From: Paramecium octaurelia
Taxonomy: Eukaryota; Ciliophora; Oligohymenophorea; Peniculida; Parameciidae
DNA: 64,000 nt
Direction of reading: 5' to 3'
Assembly: GCA_905182995.1 (NCBI GenBank)
Contig: CAJJDP010000071.1
Span: forward strand, 107,509-171,508
Part shown: positions 10,849-20,910 of the stretch, piece by piece
Layout: every line of letters begins with the position of its first letter
Numbering within the stretch: the stretch's first letter is position 1
Notes under the pieces: model-generated
The model's database searches: none
What the model was told of the DNA's origin: nothing
What the model saw: the letters and a program-made list of their open reading frames with translations, nothing else
Program-made: the position numbers and the translations under genes

Positions 10849-12444
10849 TCAGCCTAAGACTTATTAATTCACTGCTTTCTTTCCGTAAACTATATAATCG
10901 GCTTATAATCCATGTGCCATTTTTTTGCCAGCTTATATATAAATGCAGCATATACCTTTTGAATTAAACTAATATGCTTGGCTAGATTGATATTGCTATT
11001 TCCCATAAATAACTTTGGGATCATACTTTTTCTTTTTCTTGATTTCAGGCAGCAGCACTTATTTATTTGAAGACTGCTTATCTAAATCGTCATCACTATC
11101 ATGATGTTGAGTGTTCTTATATATACTCTCTACCTTCAAATCAAATTGTAAGGAAGGCAACTATAATCTAAAATATTACAATTACTCCAGATTTCTTCTA
11201 AGATTTAGCATAATAATTCTGTGTCTTCTTAAAATTCGGTTGATGAATCTATTTACCTTCATCAATTCTTTGACTTTTTTCCAAAGAATTGTCATTCCTA
11301 ATTTATAGATAATTTGATTACTATTCTCGATGATTAGAAATCTTGATATTTTAGAGAGTATGTTGAAAACTCTTTTGAGTTGCATCTGCTTCATAGAGTT
11401 CTCTAAAATATTCATGTCTCAATGCTGTTTGAGCAGTAATTCTCTCCTCAGGGTCATACACCAATAACATTTTAATTAGATCAATGCACTCCTTGGTTTA
11501 TCCCTGTAGAAGTCTCTCAATACCGCTGCCATGTTTATTGGGGAAATTAATTTCCATATGAGTGGCTTATCTATTATCAAAATTGAATTATGTTACTTTC
11601 TGAATCTGTCAAAAACCTTGGGATTTGGAGTTCCCAAAATATTATGGATCTTGTTAACCTGATCTAATTCATTAGTTCCTGGAAAGAGAGGAAATAATGC
11701 TATGATTTCAAACATCACACATCCCACGCCCCATAAATCCATCTTTTAGTCATAATACCCATCAGTCAATAAACATTCAGGGGCTCTGTACCATCTAGTA
11801 GAGATATATCTATAATCACGTTAAGGCAATTCTTACTCTGTATAAGGATGCTTTGAATAAATGCCTTTGCATGATCCAAAATCTGCAAGTTTCAAATGAT
11901 CTGAATTCAGTAAAATGTTTTCACTATTTAAATTGTATATGCTTACGGCTTGATATCTCTATGGAAGATGCCATTTCTATGCATATGATCAATCGATTTT
12001 AGCAGTTAGTACATAAAGGATTTAACTTTCTAAGGATTCAACGGTTGTCTTCTGCCTAATTAGGATGAATATCTTCATACCCTTGATATGTTCATAGAGA
12101 TTCTGCTCCATTAATTCAAATACTAATGCCAATCTTCCTGTAGGTTCATCACTACCATAATAATTATAAAATGTGTTACTATAGAACTTCGATTAGCTTA
12201 ATGATGTGTTCATGAGGACTCAATTTCCTAAGAGCTTGAATCTCTCTTAAATGATTGACCTTTAAACTTCTTAGAAATGTTTACTTATTCAATAGATGTG
12301 AATTTATTTTTCATACACTTGATAGCCACATAGTTTCCTGTTTTGAATGATTGTGATTTGATGACCTCTGAAAATGTTCCCTCTCCTTTCTTTCCCACAA
12401 GTTTGTATTCTAATGAAAAATACAAAATTTCAATTACAATTCAT
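10849..12444 (-). CDS. MOK/RCK-type MAP-kinase-related protein kinase
   Basis: Nine exons; eight introns of 22-28 nt removed give 462 residues. All kinase motifs are intact: MNQYKLVGKKGEGTFSEV (glycine loop), VAIKCM (Lys), SIEQVNHLREIQALRKL, HRNGIFHRDIKPENILL, LADFGSCKGIYSK, the TEY activation motif in HPYTEYISTRWYRAPE, DLWGVGCVMFEI and TNELDQVNKIHNILGTP. LREIQAL plus TEY plus NELDQ identify the MOK (RAGE) branch of the MAK/ICK/MOK group, which in other eukaryotes regulates cilium length. The C-terminus is a Gln/Lys-rich tail. Intron 2 (12260-12284) ends in AAAG. A further 24-nt GTA...AAG segment near the 3' end is a multiple of three and may or may not be spliced. Confidence 0.92.
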
Positions 12445-12875
12445 TTAGTTTTTTGTCCCTTTATATTTTACAATTAATTATCAAAAAAGGGATGACTAAA
12501 TGTCTAAAAAAGAATAAAATATAAATAATACTCCATATTTTAATAAATTTAGTAATCAATGACATTTCAACTGATGAATTAAGATCATATTACAATAATT
12601 TTAGGAGTATAACATCTATAGAATTTTATATTAATTTTGAACAATATACTAATGTTATGATATTTTAAGAAAGCTAGAATTAGTAATAGTATTAGAATAA
12701 AAAACGAAAATTAGAACATTTATGAACTATACATTATGCTATTATTTTTATACCCATATTTTTTATTACTTCGTTTGTTTTTTAAAATCATTAATCACTC
12801 TAAAATTCTCGAACTAGTTCTTTTAAAGGTTTCTTTTTGCCATCTTCATGAGACTTATTTAATTTTTCTGATCTG
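12445..12875. other. AT-rich spacer, no gene seen
   Basis: 431 bp between the MOK-like gene start and the stop of the next minus-strand gene. It would hold the promoter of the former and the 3' UTR of the latter. Only short frames that look incidental are present. Confidence 0.5.
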
Positions 12876-13526
12876 TCACTCTCCTTTTCCTCCTCTTAAT
12901 ATTGGGTCTGGTTCTTAATGAATTTTTACTTTAGAATTAAAGTTGGAATTCATAACTTTTCTTGCAAATGATGTCGGATCCCTGCTTTCAACCAATCCAG
13001 AGCCAAACTCCTTTATATAGATTTAGTATGCTGCTTGGATGTGCATTTGATTTCGTTTGAAATTGAGATGAGGCTTCGGTTTATCATAAAAGAATGGAGT
13101 TTATTTACTACTAGGCTGATCGAAATTAGGCATCAATTGATTCATAATTTATTGACTGAAACAAGAATTGAAGTATTATTATGCTTGTTAATCAGGTCTG
13201 AAATGGACATCCCTTTTAGAATAAGAAAGTTCCTTAGTTGGTGGTTACTTGTTTTTGCTTGTATTTTTTTATTTCAACTATTGAGGCTATTTCCGTAAGG
13301 GAGCCTTCGATATTTTCTTAACTATTAATGGCTAGACCGAATATTAACCTTTATTAATTTCGGAGACCAAATTGTAGAAATTTTTGACAACCTCCCTAAA
13401 GTCATTGTCATCATAAATTTTTCTTCTATTCCTGATTAACTGAAACGATATTTGGAATACTTCATACATACGATGATTTTTAACGAAGATGATTAATGTT
13501 ATTTGAACTCTCTTATTAATGGTCAT
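12876..13526 (-). CDS. unknown basic protein
   Basis: Single exon open from ATG at 13526 to TGA at 12876-12878, 216 residues. The N-terminal 70 residues look folded and helical (MYEVFQISFQLIRNRRKIYDDNDFREVVKNF split by basic residues). The rest is Lys/Gln/Pro-rich with short aromatic motifs (FGSGLVESRDPTSFARKVM, EPDPILRGGKGE). I do not recognise a family. Length and composition, not homology, support coding, so confidence is moderate. Confidence 0.55.
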
Positions 13527-13616
13527 TTTCAGCTTGCATTAATCTGATATATGTATTAAATTAAAGCATTATGCCATTTAAAAAAATGTGTTAACAAAAT
13601 ATACAGAAGAATGGTT

Positions 13617-14942
13617 TCAAAAATACAAATTTTATACGGCTTCTTCCACACTCTCAAATTAATTTAATCTATCCAATTTGAAATGCTACAAAATCACTGG
13701 TCTTACATCATCAGCAGGCAAAATGTTCTAGCACAAATATCTATACAACTTGATCAATTGATTATCCTTGTCATCATAGTAATATGGCAGAATCGGAATC
13801 CCATTTTCTAAATGGTGTCTAACTTTGTGTTAAGATCAATAATTACGCAAAACTATATGAGGAATTATCAATCAAAACAACATTCTTCAAATCCCTATTC
13901 AACACGCCCAAATGTTTTATTAGATTGTTATCCCCCACTGATATACAACTCTCTCTGAAGATTCTGCAACTTAATTTATTATTTGGATCCAGAATATTGA
14001 TAACCTGATTAATAAGTTCATCTAATACTTTATTAGCATAAACATCTTAAGAAGCAGTGAAAATCATAACCTCGCACAAATCACTCAATTTCTGAATTAT
14101 TTCTCTTGCAAAATTTCTGATGTTGATACCAGCCTCAATGATTTCCCCATCCTCGAATTGGATGTCTATTTTAAATTAGCATTTATCGTTCTCATCCTCA
14201 TTACAATGTATTAAAGTCTCATCCATATCGAAAATAACTGTCTTATTGTCTTGTCTTAAATAAAAAACTTTACATTTTTTATTCCCATTAATTGGGATAT
14301 TTAAGAGTTTCTCTTGGACTTATTCTTTTTCGATTTATAAATTCTTAATGATGGGGATGTAGGTGAAAGATGCTTGAATGTGTTCTCTAAACAAAGCTGA
14401 ACTTTATGATTTCTGATTCAGAATTGCATTTTATAAGTCTCCCACGTAATATACTAAGATGATGTATTTAATTACAATGTGATAATTACGAAGGACTTTT
14501 CTATGCGATCTGTTTAAAAGAGTGTGGTTTCTCATTCTACTTATGCTAAGTAACAAAACTGTGATTTTTGAGTTTTTGACTTTGATATTTGCTAAAATTC
14601 TCAAAGATGGGCTTAGCTTAGCTCTACACTTTGAATAATTATGGTTACTGCGGTTTCTTATTGTCTCGACTAGAATTATATTGATTTTTTGAATCTTCCA
14701 ATTATTATTTATCCGCAGTATTAGCTCTTGCTATTCCTTAAGATTTCTATTGAGAATTCTATTGATTTCCACTATTAAAATTAACTACACCAATACCTAG
14801 CATCATTCTGCTTGCATTAATTCTAACTTTTTGAATATTTCCTCATAGCTTCAAGATCTGCTGTGTATCTCCTCTAATCATTTGGATTGACCCTGTATTA
14901 AATGACAGGCCTAGCTCCATTGCTGTAGTATAACGGGTTCAT
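13617..14942 (-). CDS. FCP/SCP-type (NLI-interacting factor-like) CTD phosphatase
   Basis: Four exons with introns of 25, 22 and 28 nt give 416 residues. The N-terminal ~190 residues are Gln/Lys/Asn-rich. The C-terminal domain starts with NKTVIFDMDETLIHCNEDEN, the DxDxT HAD-phosphatase signature, followed by INIRNFAREIIQKLSDLCEV, the second motif MIFTASQDVYANKVLD, CRIFRESCI and the acidic third motif NVVLIDNSSYSFA. Homologues dephosphorylate serine in the RNA polymerase II CTD or related targets. The DMDET nucleophile, Ser/Thr in MIFTAS and Asp in LIDNS are intact, so it should be active. The start is the first Met of the open frame. Confidence 0.85.
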
Positions 14943-15091
14943 TATAATTTTAGGGGGTAATTTACAATTTATTTCCATTAAAATAAAATTATATCAATAA
15001 TAAATCAATATTTCATTTATGGAATAATTAAATCCCCTTTAGTATGATGATATTATTAGAATTAGATGACAATAATTAATTTTTCAATAAA

Positions 15092-15502
15092 TCAATGCTT
15101 CTTCTTTCTATTAATCTATTGTAGTGGATTAAACTTTTGATGATGTGATCTGCATTAAATGGCATTTCTTGATTTTATAAACTAACTCATCATTTTAATA
15201 TCCTTTTTGACTTCTTATCATATTTTGACGTAAAAATATCATAGTGATTATTTACAAATTCAAGATATTACTTATGCTCCTCTTTAGTCCAATGACCTAT
15301 ATTTATAATAGATCTTGCATATACCATTGAATTTTGTCTCACGTATATCTTTTTCTGTTACATTCTTTGACCATTAAGACTTTTAGAACATTTAATCTTA
15401 AAGCTAATTGTACTGAATTTTTTATTCCTTTTCATTGCAAGAGTTACTTTCCTAAACCTAATTCTCGGCTTTTCTTAATAAATCATTGTCATAACAATAC
15501 AT
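15092..15502 (-). pseudogene. SHAQKYF-type single-Myb protein gene with a one-base frameshift
   Basis: Starts MYCYDNDLL; a 28-nt intron (15297-15324) is removed. The SANT/Myb domain reads GHWTKEEHKQYLEFVNNHYD, ... then, only after a change of frame, KMMSQFIKSRNAIQCRSHHQKF, the ciliate version of the SHAQKYF helix. The switch occurs in an A-run (TTAAAATG) around 15180; one extra A would join the halves. Coding plus intron length is not a multiple of three, consistent with a single deleted base. It may be a sequencing error in a homopolymer or a recently decayed gene. A full-length protein would be about 127 residues, probably DNA-binding. Confidence 0.6.
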
Positions 15503-16111
15503 CTAAGGTAGTACTTAATAGTATATGATGAATTCTACTGTATTAAAACAATTAGAGTTAATATTAAAGACAGATTAAAAATGTTGATTTGGCAACCTAT
15601 TTTTCAAAGATTCTATTCATATATTCTTCTTAATTCATTTCAGATTAGAAGAATATATATTTTTTATATTAATACTCATAAATTACTTCATGCTATTAAG
15701 TATTTAAAGGATTTGTTAAGCTAAGTTTAGAAGATTACTAAGTCTACAGAAATCTAAATGGAATTAGTCATAACTTATTTATGCTTCTGAATGTTGCATT
15801 TCTATTTTAACAATGGTTCAGTAGTAACAATAATGCGTAATTTGGTATTTAATGCATTAAAAATTAAAGCATATAATTTATGATACATTAAAAAATGTGC
15901 ACAATTAAAATTTGTAAATTGATAAAATAGTTAAGATTTAGGAATGTACATAGTATTTTTGACTTTATCATAAGGGAAAAAATTTGAACTTTGAAAAAAG
16001 ATATAAAATATAGGGTGTAAATGAATAATTAATATTATATATTTAATTCTCATACTTCTTATTACTTCTAATAATATTGGATATCTTAATTTAAGTTCTC
16101 AATTCCTTGAT
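15503..16111. other. AT-rich spacer with one perfect 12-bp hairpin
   Basis: 609 bp without a convincing gene. It includes the inverted repeat ATATATTCTTCT (15619-15630) / AGAAGAATATAT (15647-15658) with a 16-nt loop. It lies upstream of the Myb fragment and downstream of the His-rich gene, so it contains the former's promoter and the latter's 3' region. Confidence 0.5.
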
Positions 16112-16799
16112 TCAATATAGGTGCTATTCCGCTAAGGGATTACTATTATAAATCATATATTTTACATCTTGCATTAGTTTCTTCAAGTCCTTTTGCAATG
16201 TATTTAGATAATCTATATTTTATTTGATTATTTAATTGTTTCTATAATTATATGGTTATTATACTTATCTTTTTATTGCTACTATTGTTTAGTTAATTTT
16301 TATTATTGCTGTTTCTACACAACTGGTTTGGTTAGATTAGTGAAATCTTTCTTTTGGACACTTTCAATTGTGGACTAAAACTCTTCGATTGCTACTTCCA
16401 AGGTTTACTAGGATTTTATATTTATATTTTTACTTTAGTTTAATCAAATTTAGTGAAATCGGGAAGGGGATCGTCCGGTTTGAAGGCTTAACCTCCAAAA
16501 TTGGTTAATTGATTTAACATTTCTGTCAATTTAGGTATCATGCTTAAGCTACCAAGCAATCCTTCTCCTTTATTTAAACCATTTAATAAACTGGTGGGGT
16601 CTAAATTAGAAGCATCACTTGGCAATCCATGATTACAATGAGCATGATCGTGATGATGTTCATCGTTTCCATGATGTTCATGATCGTGATGATGTTATTA
16701 ATTTTTTGGTACTAATTAATTTTATGGCTATTATTATTATGGTTGTTGCTCTTATTTGGCCTTATTCTTATTCTTATTCTTTTTTTTCTTATTGTCCAT
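16112..16799 (-). CDS. His-rich, Lys/Asn-rich protein with coiled-coil C-terminus
   Basis: Three exons (introns 16408-16433, 26 nt; 16242-16264, 23 nt) give 212 residues. After a KNKNKNKAK N-terminus and a poly-Gln tract comes a His-rich block (HHHDHEHHGNDEHHHDHAHC), then a hydrophobic helix-forming segment (LLGSLSMIPKLTEMLNQL), a Gln/Lys-rich helix (LEVAIEEFQSTIESVQ) and a C-terminal helix (LNTLQKDLKKLMQDVKYMI). The His block could bind Zn, Ni or Cu. I do not recognise a family. Frame-restoring GTA...TAG introns support that it is coding. Confidence 0.62.
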
Positions 16800-16877
16800 T
16801 TTGAATTTTGATTATTATTTAAATTAATGTATTTGATTTTCAATAGAAATAGAACACTAATTATTATTTATAATTAA

Positions 16878-17684
16878 TCATTATTTATAAACAATCATGT
16901 TAATTAATTATTATACTTCTAAAACAATGTATGGCTACTCTACATTTAAAATCTATTTCAATTGCTTAATCGTATTTGCAATTTGAACATAATCATTAAT
17001 TATAATCTTCAACCACTTCCAAGCATCAGACAGTGACACATTCTAATCTAAACGTAATTAGCAATATAAAATACTTTCATATAGTTTTGGTTATAATTTT
17101 AGTATCATATCTTTAACGCACTCTGTAAACTTTTTATACTATTGCAGTTGCTTTTGATCGGCAGTTTCATATTGAGACATAGATTTTTTTCTATTCATTT
17201 GGATTGAAATGTCTTGATTTGTGATATCAGTAATAGAAGTTTAATAAAAGGAAGTGTCAACTGATTTACGCTTTCTAATCATATTTATTTAATTCATCAA
17301 TTCTTCCTTTTGAAACGTAATCTCATTTAGAAGTTTATTTGATTTTATTAGATTGTTTTTTGCAATATTTAATTCTTCATATAATTTTTAATTTAATTTT
17401 TTTAATTCGTTAATCTATTCAATTTTATTCTCTCTATCTCTTTCAGATTATTCTAATGCTCTTTTTAAATCAGTAATTGTTTTATCTGCTATATCCCTTT
17501 AAGTATTTGAAAGTAAGAGAAGAGATGAGTTTTGTATATCGTCAATCAATAATGAATTATTATCGACATTTTATTTGTTTTATGCAGACTCCTTATAACA
17601 TTAGAGTTTCTGCATAATTTCAATTTGATCAATTTCTAATTGCTTATACTTTTAGGCCAATTCTTGTTTAATCTCTTTGAACAT
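16878..17684 (-). CDS. coiled-coil protein, unknown function
   Basis: Single exon, 268 residues, with no TGA in the frame. Residues ~1-165 are almost continuous heptad-type helix (ELAQKYKQLEIDQIEI, LKRALEQSERDRENKIEQIN, NIAKNNLIKSNKLLNEI). A Ser-rich linker (RKRKSVDTSFYQTSITDI) and a second helical part containing DAWKWLKIIINDYVQIAN follow. No catalytic motif is seen. It may be a cytoskeletal, basal-body or scaffold component; this is inference from composition only. Confidence 0.65.
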
Positions 17685-17849
17685 AAAATCCCTTTGATTT
17701 ATTATTATTTATATTATTGATACATAATATTCACATTTGGCTACAAATACAATATTAATTCAACGATATTAGTTTATTTATTTATTTATATTAAAATAAT
17801 AAATGATTGATGTGGAGTAAAAATAAATTGATTGAGAAACATGATTGTG

Positions 17850-18674
17850 TCAATATTTTAATAGTTCTTACTTAATGAATTGGTTCCATTCCTTTTGTTT
17901 GGCTACATTTTGACTATGATTTGTTTCCTCATCATATTGTTTCTCCATTTGCAAATAAAACTAAAATGTATCTTGAAATAACTTAGTGCATTCCATTCGA
18001 TAATTCTTAGTATATTTGAATTTGTCTGCTCTAAGTATTATTTATAAACATTTTTACTTTTATTTAAAATCTAAAGCACATAAACACCCAATTAGATAAT
18101 GTCCAGTTTCATGTTCCAACAATCTATCCCATTTGGTTTTCACCCAAGATTTATTGTTTAAGCAACACCAACTTTGAATGATCAAACGATATCTTATATT
18201 CTAAGATCTCTTCATCTTCCTCATATTGATATCAAAAGTATATCCAACAGTCCAATAACAATGAGCCTTCCATGGAGATTACATATTTGGAGTTGCTGTA
18301 AAATAACTCCAATCAATTTTCAGAATTTTGATTCCATTAATAGTCACAGGCAGTACTCCTTTGAAATCATCATAGTTAAAGCAACTTAGAGGATCTTAAG
18401 ATGTATTTTTGGAAACCAATAAATCTAATTGTTATTACTTATTATACTTTCAACATTATCCTCATCTAATTTGGAACAACTCTAAGGTGGACTTGAAGTA
18501 CATGAATTACTGCAACAAGTGGAATTGCTCGAGATGCTTGGCAAATAATGGATTCTTTAATTCAATACATGATTACTTAAATTAGGATGATGCTCTCTTT
18601 GGGAGATTGTAGTTTTAACTCTTGTGACTTTGTGACAGCTTTCTATTCTCACTCTATCTAACTGAGTTGATCAT
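17850..18674 (-). CDS. DUF922-like HExGH zinc peptidase
   Basis: Four exons (introns of 22, 23 and 27 nt) give 250 residues. The N-terminal third is Ser/Cys-rich. The core reads LSCFNYDDFKGVLP (cf. the W/F-DDF-G entry of DUF922 proteins), KIDWSYFTATP, RLIIQSWCCLNNKSWVK, and the metal motif WDRLLEHETGHYLIGCLCALD, which matches HExGHfxia of DUF922-type 'secreted Zn-dependent proteases'. The family is mostly bacterial. No signal peptide is visible on this start. Intron 1 (18555-18576) ends in AAAG. The start is the first Met that leads into the spliced frame; an alternative upstream frame lacks a Met. Confidence 0.68.
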
Positions 18675-18927
18675 TAAAACTTCTATTAATGTTTTAATTA
18701 TAAACATTCACGATTATAATCTAACATCATAACGAATAATATAATTAAATCAAAAAAGATTTAAAAAAATCAATTCTTACACATTCACCTGAGAATTATC
18801 AATAATCTCATATACTATGAATGTTTAACAATAATTTATACAATTTTTGTCATGATTATCAATATTATACATTATAATGCAAATTCATAATTACATATAT
18901 TATAAATAAATGACTATTAGAAATTAT

Positions 18928-20497
18928 TCATTTACAATTTTTAATTTATTAATTGTTCTCTTCCTATTCTATAGCAACTCTATTCTTTAAATCAATAAAT
19001 TTTGAGGAAAAAAAGGAGAGTTTACTTTTGGGTACCTTCTCTGAATTAGTTTATTCTATTCTTGCTCCAGGAATGTTGGGAATATTAAATTAAGATCTTG
19101 AATAAATATCAACTATATAAATTACTTCTTTTCTTATTGTATTGGAATCTATTGATTGGCAAGCATGCAAGGTACAAATTTTGCAAAATTTGATGAATCT
19201 ACTAAATTTAATAAACCACTCATTTAATTAGAGAATTCATGCTATTAATTATTTTGGTCAAAATGTTAGATATTTTAATCACTTTCAACTTTAATCATTT
19301 GGTTACTTAAAAAAGATACCAATTAATTTTTATTGCTTATAAATAGAATTTAATTCTAAGAATCATAAAAAGCAGGAGTCAGACATTTCATCTAATTAAT
19401 ATCGTTTATATCAAAATACTAGATACTGAACTCAGTATTTATTCTTTAGTTTTATGTTTGTTAAGCTTATTAAAATTAATTAATAATTGTACTTTACGTG
19501 ATATGAATTAATTTTCTTTTTTTAATTTATAACAAAGGACCCTCTGGATTTTCAGATTTATACTTTTTCTTCAATGCATCAATTAAACTTGCAATTGATT
19601 AACAATTATTTTTTTTCAATAAGCAATTATAACGATTTTTCACAGCATTTTCACTTCTTTTCGATTTTAATATTTTAGAGATAAGTGCCCATTTTCTTTA
19701 CTTCTTCTTTACTAATTCTAATAATTCAATATCTTCCTCTAAACTCCATGAATGTCTATTTATATCTGGATTCAGATGGTTGTTCCATCTTTCTCTGCAT
19801 TATTTTCCTGTTCTCGGAGATTCCTTAAACTACGCATTTAGTAAATTTGCTATAATACACCATTTGTTTTACATTCCTTAGTCCTTGCTTTAACTAAAAC
19901 TAATTTTCAATTATACTTAATCAATTATATTAAATATTCATCTTAATCTTGTGTCCATGGTATTTGCTATAAGGATAATTTCAAAAGATCATTCCATTTG
20001 ATTTTACATTAGTCAACAGTCCTCCTGCTGATTAATTGCTCTACTTCTTCCCATACTTTACTTGGCTGTTTTTAAAATCAATTATAATACAATTTTTCTA
20101 ATGTGAATGCTATCTCTAGAACAGATTTTCAATACAATCCATATAAGAATTTGTTTATCTTCCTCAGCCCAATTCTTTTTTATTTTAGGGATCCATTATT
20201 TAGACAATTCCTCTTACAATTCAAAAATTTATTGATTTGTAAAAAGTTCCTGTACATGTAATTGTTCTGATAAATATCTAAATATGAAGGCATAATACTC
20301 AAAACAAGGAATTTTTAAATCTTTATTTATTTGATAAAAGGTTGAAAAATTGCAGAAAAAATTTCTATTAGTATCAGAAATCTACTGGACACTTTTTTGT
20401 TTCTCTTACAAATATACTGTATATATTTACTTAATTCATTTTTTCGATTAAGATTTTCTAATCTTTGTTTCTTGCTTTCCCAATTTCTAGTTTTCAT
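18928..20497 (-). CDS. three-repeat Myb (SANT) DNA-binding protein
   Basis: Five exons (introns 26, 25, 23 and 29 nt) give 488 residues. After ~120 mixed residues come three Myb repeats: KNWAEEDKQILIWIVLKI...VWEEVEQLISRRTVDQCKIKW; PWTQDQDEYLIQLI...KWCIIANLLN...RTGKQCRERWNNHL; and HSWSLEEDIELLELVKKK...WALISKILKSKRSENAVKNR. The QCRERW and AVKNR helices are classic c-Myb/CDC5-type recognition helices. A long Gln/Ile-rich tail follows. It is probably a nuclear transcription factor. Two introns (20405-20430 and 19097-19125) end in AAG and one ends in CAG. Confidence 0.87.
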
Positions 20498-20910
20498 AAA
20501 TAAATTACGAGTGAGGAATTATTAAATTTATTTAAGCGCATACGTAACATCAGATTAATATATTGTGTTCTACAATGAGAATCGATCAATAAATACAACA
20601 AAAAGAAAAAATTTAAACCTATTTATAACCTTTCTTCTCTGGACTCAAGTATTTTTAAATGAAGTTATATTACTAATTCAAGAAGGAATTCTATAAAGTA
20701 AATGTAGAATTGAGATTAATCCTTTTTGTATAAACTGTTTAAATTAGTAATTTGTAAAATTGATAAAAATTTGATTGTTCTTCAATAATTTATTTTACAT
20801 TTATAATAATTAAAGTCATTGATAGCATCAATTTTCGAAAATAAAAATATGTTTATGAAAGTTCAGAAATAATATTATGCATAATTAAATACACTCTTAA
20901 CATATCAAAA
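20498..20910. other. AT-rich spacer
   Basis: 413 bp between the Myb gene start and the stop of the next minus-strand gene; nothing recognised. Confidence 0.5.
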
